Shown here: in pieces, positions 21,412-28,579 of the stretch
Position numbering within the stretch: the first letter of the stretch is position 1
Layout of the letters: each line of letters starts with the position of its first letter
IMG/VR virus record: IMGVR_UViG_3300047359_000299
Location: 1-30,705 of that record
Direction: 5' to 3' (one strand)
Source: a virus
DNA: 30,705 bases
Made by a program: the position numbers and the translations under genes
Notes under the pieces: generated by a model
Seen by the model: the letters and a program-made list of their open reading frames with translations, nothing else
Told to the model about the DNA's origin: nothing
The model's database searches: none

Positions 21412-23679
21412 ATGTCTACACCTAACAAAACCGCCCTAGCAAAACTGCTCGCCACCGAGAATATTACGGTGCAACAGCAGAACGTCAGGACTGCGAGTTT
21501 CGATGTTAAAAATCGTGTACTCACCCTGCCAATCTGGGCAACCGAAGACAAGCACGTTGAAGATCATATGACCGGACACGAAGTTGGTCACGCACTCTTC
21601 ACTCCACTCGAAGGATGGCACGACGCTGTCTGTTCAAAGGGTGCTGCATTCAAATCCTACCTAAATGTTGTAGAAGACGCACGGATCGAGAAACTGATCC
21701 AGCGAAAGTACCCTGGCCTGCGCTCTTCATTTATCAAGTCGTACCGCAAACTTCTCGCTGATGGATTCTTCGGCGCTGACATTGAGACCATCAATGATAT
21801 GGGTTTGATTGACCGCATTAACACTTACTTCAAGTGTGGTGTATCTTCTGGTATCAAATTCGCTGCTGAAGAACGTGTCTGGATTGACCGCATTGATGCT
21901 GCTGAGACTTGGGAGCAAGTTGTACAAATCTCCGAAGAGTTATTTGCCTCTGAGAAACAGAAGGCAGAAGAGAATAAGGAAGACGAGCAAGACGGTGATC
22001 AAGACTCAGACGACGACAACGACGACGAGTCAGACACTGAAGGATCTAATTCATCCGGTGAGTCGGGAGAGCAAGAAGATCTTTCGGAAGAGTATGACGA
22101 GGATGACTCAGACAATTCTGGTCAAGGTGAATCTTCTGACGAGTTCGACGAACTCTTCGACGATCAAGAAGAGTATTCTCAGGGTCAAGAAGGTGGACGT
22201 CACGAAGATTCAGATATTGCATCTCAGACAGACGAGAACCTTCGTAATGCCATGGATGATATGGTACAGGTGGACGACGGATATACAAAATACCACACTG
22301 TCCGACTTATCAAAGAGAACACAGACCACCGAGTAGTCGACACCAAGAGAGTCATGTCCGTTCTCAGCAAGGGAAATGTCGGGTGGTATGGTGAACGTGA
22401 TCGAGCACAAGAACACCGTGACCACGGGAAACAATTAGCAGCGAACCTCTACAGCAGATGGTACAAGGACAACAAGAAGTCTGTGCAAACCATGGTCAAA
22501 GAATTCGAGATGAGAAAGTCTGCTTCTGAATACCAGAGGACTAAACTCTCTCGCACGGGATCGCTTGACACTGTGAAGATGAACAACTACAAGATCACAG
22601 ACGATATCTTCCGCAAAGTCTCTGTTGTGCCTGAAGGCAAGAACCACGGATTCATTATGATGTTGGATATGTCAGGGTCTATGCAAGAGCAGTTCTATGC
22701 AGTTGCACAGCACACCATCTTGATGGCAGCGTTCTGTCGACAGATCAACGTCCCCTTCCGAGTGTATGGTTTCATTGATTACCTACATGAAGGCGCAGCG
22801 GAGGGAGACAAACCCAGAAATGCTGGCGACTTGCTCTCTGATTCAGAATCGCAATTGTTGGAACTCTTCAACGAGAAGATGTCAAAGACCCAGTTTTCCT
22901 CGATTGCTGGCGAACTAATGCTGTTCGGTGAGTCATTGTCATATCGTCGTTTCTATAACGGCAAAGTTACAAACAGCAGACTGACTTATGACGAGCAGGC
23001 ATCTCTGCGTAATGATGTGGTCTCAAATATCTTTAATCTGGGCGGCACTCCTCTTGATTCTTGCATCATTACCTTGATCCCTCAAGCACTGGAATTCAGA
23101 AAGCAGAACCGACTGGACAAGTTGCACACTATCTTCTTGACAGATGGCGCTTCTCACACTGCACTCTATGAGGATTTTGCTAGCACCCCAGATTCGCGAC
23201 TCAGTCGACACTTAGACGGATTGCAAGCATACGGTCGAAACAAAATATCTGTTATCAATGAATACAACAACCAGACATACAAGTTCTCTTCCTCGTCTGC
23301 TGCTTCAACCGAGTGTTTCTTGGAGATGTACAAGGACGCCACTGGATCTGACAACATGGGTTACTTTGTATATTCTGGCAAGAGTGCCAACAATGGCGTC
23401 CATGCTGCCTCTAGATTTTCTGGTGTACGTTACTCCTATGATCATGCTGCAACCCTTCGGTCTAAGTTTAACCGTGGCGAGCATGTTGAGGTAAAAGCGT
23501 CAGGGTATGACACCATGTACGTTGTAAGCGGCAAAGGTTTGGAGCGTAATGATTCTGCCATGAATGATGTGACTTCAGAGTCGAGCAAAGCAAAACTCCG
23601 AAGCGCATTCAAGAAGTCTGGGCGGGTCAACGCTGGCAACCGCGCCATGCTGATCAGTATAGTGAAGGCAGTAGCGTAA
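21412..23679 (+). CDS. VWA-domain protein with N-terminal zinc-peptidase motif (CobT-like)
   Basis: This 755-residue protein has three parts. The N-terminal part carries GHEVGHALFTP (His56-Glu57...His60) and NVVEDARIEKL (Glu88), the HExxH plus downstream Glu pattern of gluzincin metallopeptidases. A very acidic, low-complexity linker spans about residues 182-265. The C-terminal half is a von Willebrand A domain with a MIDAS motif MLDMSGSM (Asp419, Ser421, Ser423), a later GGTPLDSCI, and an ILFLTDG-like IFLTDGAS. In marine phages such proteins are often called cobalamin-biosynthesis CobT, but the HExxH points to a protease or protein-remodelling role with the MoxR/CobS-like ATPase encoded next. 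ATG 21412 is used with AGGAGAA upstream; a TTG at 21409 is possible. Target unknown. Confidence 0.82.
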   Translation: MSTPNKTALAKLLATENITVQQQNVRTASFDVKNRVLTLPIWATEDKHVEDHMTGHEVGHALFTPLEGWHDAVCSKGAAFKSYLNVVEDARIEKLIQRKYPGLRSSFIKSYRKLLADGFFGADIETINDMGLIDRINTYFKCGVSSGIKFAAEERVWIDRIDAAETWEQVVQISEELFASEKQKAEENKEDEQDGDQDSDDDNDDESDTEGSNSSGESGEQEDLSEEYDEDDSDNSGQGESSDEFDELFDDQEEYSQGQEGGRHEDSDIASQTDENLRNAMDDMVQVDDGYTKYHTVRLIKENTDHRVVDTKRVMSVLSKGNVGWYGERDRAQEHRDHGKQLAANLYSRWYKDNKKSVQTMVKEFEMRKSASEYQRTKLSRTGSLDTVKMNNYKITDDIFRKVSVVPEGKNHGFIMMLDMSGSMQEQFYAVAQHTILMAAFCRQINVPFRVYGFIDYLHEGAAEGDKPRNAGDLLSDSESQLLELFNEKMSKTQFSSIAGELMLFGESLSYRRFYNGKVTNSRLTYDEQASLRNDVVSNIFNLGGTPLDSCIITLIPQALEFRKQNRLDKLHTIFLTDGASHTALYEDFASTPDSRLSRHLDGLQAYGRNKISVINEYNNQTYKFSSSSAASTECFLEMYKDATGSDNMGYFVYSGKSANNGVHAASRFSGVRYSYDHAATLRSKFNRGEHVEVKASGYDTMYVVSGKGLERNDSAMNDVTSESSKAKLRSAFKKSGRVNAGNRAMLISIVKAVA

Positions 23680-23681
23680 GT

Positions 23682-23752
23682 TGTTGATATTGCAGGAGTT
23701 TTTTAGTATTGTCTTTGGACGTGATTTGAACGATAATAGTATCTGAATTGAG
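23682..23752 (+). repeat. Promoter cassette repeat, copy C (partial)
   Basis: The last 44 bases (23709-23752) are identical to copy B. The first part keeps GTAAGTTGTTGAT (23676-23688) and the same total length, but the middle differs. The ribosome-binding part has changed to GAGTGAAA, so the downstream gene uses another site (AAAGG at 23763-23767) and ATG 23775. Confidence 0.8.
23709..23737 (+). promoter_or_regulatory. Sigma70-like promoter in repeat copy C
   Basis: TTGTCT, 17-base spacer, GATAAT, then AGTATC. It serves the AAA+ ATPase gene at 23775. Sharing one promoter sequence means the ATPase and the VWA/zinc-peptidase protein are likely made at the same time and level. Confidence 0.68.
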
Positions 23753-23774
23753 TGAAACAGTAAAGGTTTATATT

Positions 23775-24959
23775 ATGAGTAAAGCACAACAGTTAGTCGA
23801 TATCTTCGCAGGTATCTTGGGTGATGAACCCCAAACGGTCTCCAAAGACGAGATCAAACGTGTCGCCAAACAGAATGGCATTAATTCCCTGTATCGCATT
23901 CTGAATGCGAACAACGTCGCCGAGAATGGCGAGTATCATTTCCCGCCTATGGGCAAGTCTAGTGGCAGCAGTACCCGATCTGCGCCTCGTGCCCCGAAGG
24001 TTGTTATCTCTGCGCCTGTCGCGCAGGCAGCACCTCAACCTGTGGTTTCCCTCGGTGCTAACAGTGACGGATTCACTGCTGACCTCCGACCCTCTGTTGA
24101 CCCCCTGTATGTGCCCTTCGGCAACTTCAAGACGGTCAACCAGATCATCAAGTCTGGCATGTTCTACCCTATGTTCATCACTGGATTATCTGGTAACGGT
24201 AAAACGTACATGGTCGAACAGGCATGTGCCAAGGCGAAGCGTGATATGATCCGTGTCAACTTCACAGTCGAGACCGACGAAGATGACTTGATTGGTGGTT
24301 TCCGTCTGGTCGACGGTGACACCAAGTTCTTCAAAGGTCCAGTGATCAAAGCAATGGAACAGGGTGCAGTCCTGCTGTGCGACGAGATTGACCTCGCCAA
24401 CCCTGCCAAGGTTATGTGCTTGCAGTCTATCCTTGAGGGCAAGGGTTACTTCATCAAGAAGACTGGCGAGTACATTCAACCCGCCGCAGGATTCACCGTG
24501 GTCTCTACTGCTAACACCAAGGGACAGGGTTCAGATGACGGTCGATTCATCGGTACGAACATCTTGAATGAAGCGTTCCTTGAGCGTTTCCCTGTGACCG
24601 TTGAACAACAGTACCCTTCCATCTCTATTGAGAAGAAGATTCTCGAGAAGGTTGCAGTATCCCTCGACCACGACAACGATGACTCTTTCGAGTTTATCGC
24701 CAAGTTGGTGGACTGGGCAGATATTATCCGTAAAACTTTTATGGATGGTGGCGTAGACGAGATCATCTCGACTCGCCGACTGGTACACATCATCAAAGCA
24801 TATACGATTTTCAATGACCGTATGACTGCGATCGAGATGTGTACCAACCGTTTCGACGAAGAGACCAAACTCTCTTTCGCTGACTTGTACTCCAAGTTAG
24901 ACGAAGCGGTTGCACAAGAGTCGACAGAAGAGACTTCGTCTGACCAGTTGACTTCTTAA
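23775..24959 (+). CDS. MoxR/CobS-like AAA+ ATPase
   Basis: This 394-residue ATPase is of the MoxR/CobS type, whose members work with VWA-domain partners to remodel proteins or insert metal. The N-terminal ~35 residues form a small helical unit (VSKDEIKRVAKQNGINSLYRIL), then a Pro/Ala-rich linker. The AAA+ core has Walker A GLSGNGKT at 137-144, FTVETDEDDLIGGFRL, Walker B VLLCDEIDLANPAK near 199, sensor 1 STANTKG near 251, and an STRRLVHIIKAY sensor 2-like segment. It is the 'cobS' gene of many cyanophage annotations, but no cobalamin gene surrounds it. ATG 23775 is chosen over TTG 23748, with AAAGG eight bases upstream. The zinc-peptidase/VWA gene upstream is its likely partner. Confidence 0.88.
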   Translation: MSKAQQLVDIFAGILGDEPQTVSKDEIKRVAKQNGINSLYRILNANNVAENGEYHFPPMGKSSGSSTRSAPRAPKVVISAPVAQAAPQPVVSLGANSDGFTADLRPSVDPLYVPFGNFKTVNQIIKSGMFYPMFITGLSGNGKTYMVEQACAKAKRDMIRVNFTVETDEDDLIGGFRLVDGDTKFFKGPVIKAMEQGAVLLCDEIDLANPAKVMCLQSILEGKGYFIKKTGEYIQPAAGFTVVSTANTKGQGSDDGRFIGTNILNEAFLERFPVTVEQQYPSISIEKKILEKVAVSLDHDNDDSFEFIAKLVDWADIIRKTFMDGGVDEIISTRRLVHIIKAYTIFNDRMTAIEMCTNRFDEETKLSFADLYSKLDEAVAQESTEETSSDQLTS

Positions 24960-24975
24960 TCTAACTGAGCATAAT
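24948..24975 (+). promoter_or_regulatory. Possible sigma70-like promoter upstream of gene 45
   Basis: TTGACT at the end of the ATPase gene is followed after 16 bases by CATAAT. It would transcribe the possible 32-codon leader ORF at 25018 and gene 45. It is weaker than the promoter at 25057. Confidence 0.45.
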
Positions 24976-25017
24976 CTATATTAACGTCGCAATTAAGTGA
25001 CACATCAAGGAACCCTG

Positions 25018-25116
25018 ATGAAAAGAATTATCCTACAAATTATTTCCACTGAGGGGTTGACATCCAATTCCCGTTGGTGCATAATAGAGTCTGTTGTCAC
25101 GAGGAGAAACATATGA
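25018..25116 (+). CDS. Possible leader peptide overlapping the gene 45 start
   Basis: ATG 25018 stands six bases after AAGGA and opens a 32-codon frame beginning MKRIILQIIS and ending in TGA (25114-25116), which overlaps the gene 45 ATG (25113). Such an arrangement allows translational coupling or attenuation of sliding clamp synthesis from the upstream promoter at 24948. The main gene 45 promoter (25057-25085) lies inside it, so it is read only from upstream transcripts. It has no recognisable family and may be chance. Confidence 0.25.
   Translation: MKRIILQIISTEGLTSNSRWCIIESVVTRRNI
25057..25085 (+). promoter_or_regulatory. Sigma70 consensus promoter for gene 45
   Basis: A perfect TTGACA, 17-base spacer and CATAAT followed by AGAGTC, the same extension as at the gene 55 promoter. 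It lies 27 bases before the sliding clamp ATG (25113). Confidence 0.8.
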
Positions 25117-25787
25117 AACTAAACGATTCAACTATGGCGGTTCTAAAGAACTTTGCTACCATTCAACCTAACATCATCTTGACCGAAGGTAACGTAATCC
25201 GGACTATCGCTGAAGCGAAGAACGTCATGGCAGTTGCTAACCTTGAGCAGTCTTTCGACAAGACTGTCGGTATCTACGAACTTGACCAGTTCCTTGCTGT
25301 ACTTGGTCTTGTTGACGATCCCGATCTTGAGTTCAACGAAGAGTTTGTGACAGTGCAATCTGGCGCTGGTCTCTCTTCAGTTAAATACTTCTACAGTGAT
25401 GCAAACATCTTGACTACGCCTACAAAGGACATTCCTATGCCCGAAGCAGAAGTCAAGTTCACTCTGTCAGAAAGTACACTGAACCGAGTTCGCCGTGCTG
25501 CTGCTGCACTATCTCACGAGAAGATGACAATTACTGCATCTGATGGTGCTATCAAACTGACTGTTGTAGATAATTCAGACAGCACCTCTAACGCATTCGA
25601 GATTGTTGTGCCTGGATCTTTCGACTCAGACGACTTCACCTTTGTGATGAACATTGCTAACCTGAAGTTGATCGGTGGTGAGTATGACGTTGAGATCTCT
25701 TCTCGTCTAATCTCTAAATTCACTAACACTGTCGCGGGTGTATCATACTACATCGCCCTCGAGAAATCATCAACCTATGGAGCATAA
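25113..25787 (+). CDS. 45: Sliding clamp gp45
   Basis: This trimeric DNA clamp gives processivity to the polymerase and, in T4, also activates late transcription by binding gp55 and gp33. It has 224 residues (T4 228). MKLNDSTMAVLKNFATIQPNIIL, VGIYELDQFLAVLGLVDDPDLEF, the central FTLSESTLNRVRRAAAAL, and the ending VSYYIALEKSSTYGA line up with T4 gp45. ATG 25113 is chosen (GAGGAG upstream, exact MKL start); the frame is open to a GTG at 25074, which has no ribosome binding site and lies before the predicted transcript start. Partners carrying putative clamp tails are described under gp55 and the modification operon. Confidence 0.95.
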   Translation: MKLNDSTMAVLKNFATIQPNIILTEGNVIRTIAEAKNVMAVANLEQSFDKTVGIYELDQFLAVLGLVDDPDLEFNEEFVTVQSGAGLSSVKYFYSDANILTTPTKDIPMPEAEVKFTLSESTLNRVRRAAAALSHEKMTITASDGAIKLTVVDNSDSTSNAFEIVVPGSFDSDDFTFVMNIANLKLIGGEYDVEISSRLISKFTNTVAGVSYYIALEKSSTYGA

Positions 25788-25788
25788 C

Positions 25789-25998
25789 ATGACTGCTAAA
25801 AAGACTTTGACTGTTGAGGACGTTCGTCCTATGTACGATCAATCCTTCCGTGCTTCACGCACGACCATCTCTGTGATTGACGCTATGTGTCAGCGCGGAG
25901 CAGTGAAGGGTGAAGAACTATCTGCGATCGGACAACTTCGTGACCAGTGCGTACAGATTGCTCAGATGTGCGAGCAATTCCACAGCGAAAACGACTAA
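25789..25998 (+). CDS. Small helical protein, unknown function, coupled to gene 45
   Basis: This 69-residue, mostly helical product (MTAKKTLTVEDVRPMYDQSF, ASRTTISVIDAMCQRGAV, then EELSAIGQLRDQCVQIAQMC) begins one base after the gene 45 stop with GGAG six bases before its ATG. A similar small gene follows gene 45 in marine T4-like phages, where T4 has rpbA. It does not read as RpbA. A role in the replisome or in clamp-linked transcription is conceivable from position only. Confidence 0.7.
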   Translation: MTAKKTLTVEDVRPMYDQSFRASRTTISVIDAMCQRGAVKGEELSAIGQLRDQCVQIAQMCEQFHSEND

Positions 25999-26016
25999 GC
26001 GATTATCCGACATTCT

Positions 26017-26904
26017 ATGAAATTTCTGACAGCAATATTGACATCTGGTAACTTACGTCTCCTTGGAAGAGCGTTGAATTCAGTTTCTTCGGTCGATCCT
26101 GAAGATGTAGTTATCATTGTCAACACCCTCGACGAAGAGTTTGTAGAAGAGTTGAACCGGAGTGAAGTCTCTACCGTCTATCCTATAGTTCGGACTGAAT
26201 CGAATGGTCGTCCAGGGAAAGGGCATCAAAGTGTTCTTGATTATTTCCTGACTACTGACGCGACTCACTTGATCAAGATAGATGGTGACGACTTTCTCCT
26301 CCCTGATGGCCACCGTGGGATACGCCATACCCTGCTTGCCAAACCAGACATTGATGCTCTTGGTTTGGTCGGTGAACGTTTCCGGTTACCCTATCAGAAC
26401 GGATGGTTGATCCTACACCTCGGTGTAATCAACCAAAATCAAATGATCCACGACGCTGGTCTCCCCATTACATCTGATCTATTGTACTGGTTACACCGCC
26501 TAACCTCTGTTAGTGGCACTGCTGACATTTGGTTTGACAGGATCGTATGTTATAGTCGTAAGGGTGCTGAACTCGCAAGGTACAGTGAAACTATGCCTTG
26601 TGTTGTAGACGTTCAGATGAACTGTGCCTTGAAGTTGAAGGCAGGCAATGGTGAACTGAATTATACACAGTTGTATGATCCTTCTATATACTTGTATGAG
26701 AAGAAACACTCGTTCGGTGCAAGCAGCAAGTTTATGCATAACCCGAATGAAATGCTGGATATGTTCTTCGATCGGTTTACGAAAGAAGAACAACTCAAGT
26801 TGGAGGAGTATTTCCTGCCCCTGATGGTCTCAAATGCGGACATAAGCAGCGAAGAAGTTACACGTATCGTTGAAGAGAATGACCAGTTATTTGAGTTGAC
26901 ATAA
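26017..26904 (+). CDS. Glycosyltransferase, GT-A fold (family 2-like)
   Basis: This 295-residue protein reads as a nucleotide-sugar-dependent transferase. The N-terminus is FLTAILTSGNLRLLGRALNSV, with VVIIVNTLDEEF and the acidic site LIKIDGDDFLLPDG (Asp89...Asp91) that would hold the metal and sugar nucleotide. The C-terminal half (VQMNCALKLKAGNGELNYTQLYDPSIYLYEKKHSFGASSKF) is specific to phage enzymes of this kind. The acceptor could be hydroxymethylated DNA made by the TET/JBP-like enzyme, a virion protein, or a host glycan. There is no clear ribosome binding site before ATG 26017, so it depends on the upstream gene 18 bases away. A weak hairpin and T run follow. Confidence 0.78.
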   Translation: MKFLTAILTSGNLRLLGRALNSVSSVDPEDVVIIVNTLDEEFVEELNRSEVSTVYPIVRTESNGRPGKGHQSVLDYFLTTDATHLIKIDGDDFLLPDGHRGIRHTLLAKPDIDALGLVGERFRLPYQNGWLILHLGVINQNQMIHDAGLPITSDLLYWLHRLTSVSGTADIWFDRIVCYSRKGAELARYSETMPCVVDVQMNCALKLKAGNGELNYTQLYDPSIYLYEKKHSFGASSKFMHNPNEMLDMFFDRFTKEEQLKLEEYFLPLMVSNADISSEEVTRIVEENDQLFELT

Positions 26905-26907
26905 TAC

Positions 26908-26936
26908 CGTCAGTAACTGACGACACCATTTTTTAG
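26908..26936 (+). terminator. Weak candidate terminator after the glycosyltransferase gene
   Basis: A 6-bp stem (26908-26913 with 26917-26922, loop TAA) is followed six bases later by a run of six T residues. The gap between stem and T run weakens it. The ribosome binding site AGGAG of the next small gene starts immediately after the T run. Confidence 0.4.
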
Positions 26937-26945
26937 GAGTAAGTT

Positions 26946-27116
26946 TTGGTTCGGGTATCTTATAAGCACTGGAAGAAAGACAAAGTTTTAGAAGTGACTG
27001 GTGAGATAATCCACGATAATCCGGTCAGTGATAGGATCGTTGTGGTACAGGAGAATGGTGTCCACGAAGATATCATTCGGGATACTATTATTTCGATTGA
27101 GACTATCGGGGATTAG
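26946..27116 (+). CDS. Small protein (56 residues) with TTG start, ending inside the tRNA gene
   Basis: AGGAG (26935-26939) stands six bases before TTG 26946. The frame reads MVRVSYKHWKKDKVLEVTGE, then IIHDNPVSDRIVVVQENGVH and DIIRDTIISIETIGD, a strand-rich, protein-like sequence. Its last three codons and TAG stop lie in the first ten bases of the tRNA-Pro gene (27107-27116). No family is recognised. The good ribosome binding site and composition argue that it is real although the start codon is rare. Confidence 0.6.
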   Translation: MVRVSYKHWKKDKVLEVTGEIIHDNPVSDRIVVVQENGVHEDIIRDTIISIETIGD

Positions 27117-27183
27117 CACAGTCTGGTAGTGCGTCCGCTTTGGGAGCGGAAGGTCGTAGGTTCAACTCCTACATCCCCGACCA
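27107..27183 (+). tRNA. tRNA-Pro (anticodon TGG), with encoded CCA
   Basis: A full cloverleaf can be drawn: acceptor CGGGGAT/ATCCCCG (27107-27113 with 27173-27179), D stem GCAC/GTGC (27116-27119 with 27129-27132), anticodon stem TCCGC/GCGGA (27134-27138 with 27146-27150) with loop TTTGGGA giving anticodon TGG at 27141-27143, variable AGGTC, T arm GTAGG-TTCAACT-CCTAC, discriminator A, and CCA at 27181-27183 in the DNA. It decodes CCA and, by wobble, other proline codons. Its 5' end overlaps the stop of the small gene upstream, so processing from a shared transcript is required. Confidence 0.95.
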
Positions 27184-27338
27184 AACAGTCCCGAGATGAC
27201 CCTAAACTCGCTCTGGTGTCGGAGTCCCTTCGCGGGGCAGCGCGGTCTCAGGATGACCTTAAACTCGACTTGGTCGGTGTGACCGTTGAAGAGTCTTCTC
27301 TAATAGAACTTCAACTTCGCGTCCCGTCTCCTGAGTAA
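27184..27338 (+). pseudogene. Possible coding remnant with an in-frame tandem repeat
   Basis: Downstream of the tRNA one frame stays open to TAA 27336-27338 and contains two related units 57 bases (19 codons) apart, encoding DDPKLALV (from 27195) and DDLKLDLV (from 27252). The spacing keeps frame and the differences mostly keep amino-acid character, as expected of coding DNA. There is no start codon with a ribosome binding site after the tRNA; upstream the frame only continues through the tRNA itself. It may be the 3' remnant of a gene cut by arrival of the tRNA. Otherwise the space to 27379 contains nothing clear beyond a weak AGGA/TCCT hairpin near 27341-27355. Confidence 0.3.
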
Positions 27339-27379
27339 GAGGAAAACTGCTCCTTTATTATTTGTTATGGACTTGTTGA

Positions 27380-28579
27380 ATGAAACTTGCAGTCACAGGG
27401 GTTGGGATTGTCTCTCCCCTCGGTAGTAACCTGACAGAGAATATGAACAACCTTCTTGCTATGAAGGTTGGATCCTCTCCGAACAACGTCCCCTTCGATA
27501 ACCTATCCTCCGAGTTGATCAAGAGCACAAAGATGTTCTATGCCGACTACACAGAGGAGCAGGCAAGGCAGCACATCTCGGCGAAGGACTATCGGTTCGC
27601 AGACCCAACTGTCAGAACTAGTATGATGGCAGTCTCTGAGGCGATACGCCAAAGCGGTGATGACCTACCCAAAGACACTCCTGTTATCATCGGTACCATA
27701 CAGGGCGGTATCACCTCATACTGTGGTTGGGTTGATAAACTCTCCCGAAAGGTGTCAACTAAGGTGCACCCCAAGGTTTTACTCAGTAGTTCGAACGAAC
27801 ACCTCGGCAATCTCATCTCTGAGAAATACCAGATACACGGTCCAACCATGTCGGTCGCAGCAACTTGTATCAGTGGTGTCCAAGCACTCTCCATTGGTAA
27901 GATGTTTTTAGACACTGGCATTGATCGTTGCATTGTTGGCGCAACTGACCACATGACTGCTTCTGTGTCGATGTACTACTTCGAACAACTTGGTGCCCTC
28001 AGTCCTACCTCAGAGGTTAGACCGTGGGACGCTTCTCGCAACGGCACTGTCATGGGAGAAGGTAGTGTGTATTTGGTCATTGAACCTCTCCACAAGGCAC
28101 GTGCTCGTCAGGCAGATATCCGCTGGGTCATCGATGGTATAGGTATTGCCAGTGACGCTGGACACCCAACTTCTCCAGACCCAGATGGCGTCGGTGGCAA
28201 AATAGCAATCAACATGGCAACCAAGCAAGCAGGAACCAAAAAGTACCCTGTGTTGAATGGGCATGGCACGGGCACCTCTATCGGAGACCCGATAGAGTAT
28301 GATGTTCTGTCATCCCAATTGGAACAAGCATACCTCTACAGCAACAAAGGTCAGATTGGTCACATGATGGGTGCTTCTTGCCTCGCCGAGTTGGCATTGG
28401 GTGCTGAGTCTATGTTACTTGATGTCGTTCCTGGGAATGCTGGACTCGAGCAACCATTCACTGAAGATGGGCGATTAGTTTTCACCCAAGACCCAATCAA
28501 ACTCCAGTACGACAGATTCCTCAAGACCAGTTTTGGTTTCGGTGGTCGTTGCTCAGCGGTGAGTGTATGTAAAGTATGA
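27380..28579 (+). CDS. Beta-ketoacyl-ACP synthase (FabF/KAS II-like)
   Basis: This thiolase-fold condensing enzyme normally extends acyl chains using malonyl-ACP in fatty acid or polyketide synthesis. The 399-residue product is of usual length. The KAS II catalytic triad is intact: Cys163 in VAATCISGVQA, His295 in NGHGTGTSIGDPIEYD, and His328 in GQIGHMMGAS. The N-terminal MKLAVTGVGIVSPLGSN and the C-terminal TSFGFGGRCSAVSV are typical. No acyl carrier protein or other fatty-acid gene is visible here, so it would act on host ACP. It overlaps the glycosyltransferase gene after it (ATGA at 28576-28579), which suggests a shared product such as an acylated glycan, lipid or DNA modification; this is inference. 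The ribosome binding site is weak. Confidence 0.9.
   Translation: MKLAVTGVGIVSPLGSNLTENMNNLLAMKVGSSPNNVPFDNLSSELIKSTKMFYADYTEEQARQHISAKDYRFADPTVRTSMMAVSEAIRQSGDDLPKDTPVIIGTIQGGITSYCGWVDKLSRKVSTKVHPKVLLSSSNEHLGNLISEKYQIHGPTMSVAATCISGVQALSIGKMFLDTGIDRCIVGATDHMTASVSMYYFEQLGALSPTSEVRPWDASRNGTVMGEGSVYLVIEPLHKARARQADIRWVIDGIGIASDAGHPTSPDPDGVGGKIAINMATKQAGTKKYPVLNGHGTGTSIGDPIEYDVLSSQLEQAYLYSNKGQIGHMMGASCLAELALGAESMLLDVVPGNAGLEQPFTEDGRLVFTQDPIKLQYDRFLKTSFGFGGRCSAVSVCKV

Noticed and set aside
21412-24959. Naming the VWA and AAA+ genes as cobalamin biosynthesis cobT and cobS
   Set aside because: The HExxH zinc site and the absence of any corrin pathway gene make a cobaltochelatase role unsupported.
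27129-27338. 69-codon ORF starting inside the tRNA-Pro gene
   Set aside because: Its start and first 18 codons are tRNA sequence with no ribosome binding site; only the part after the tRNA is kept, as a low-confidence remnant.
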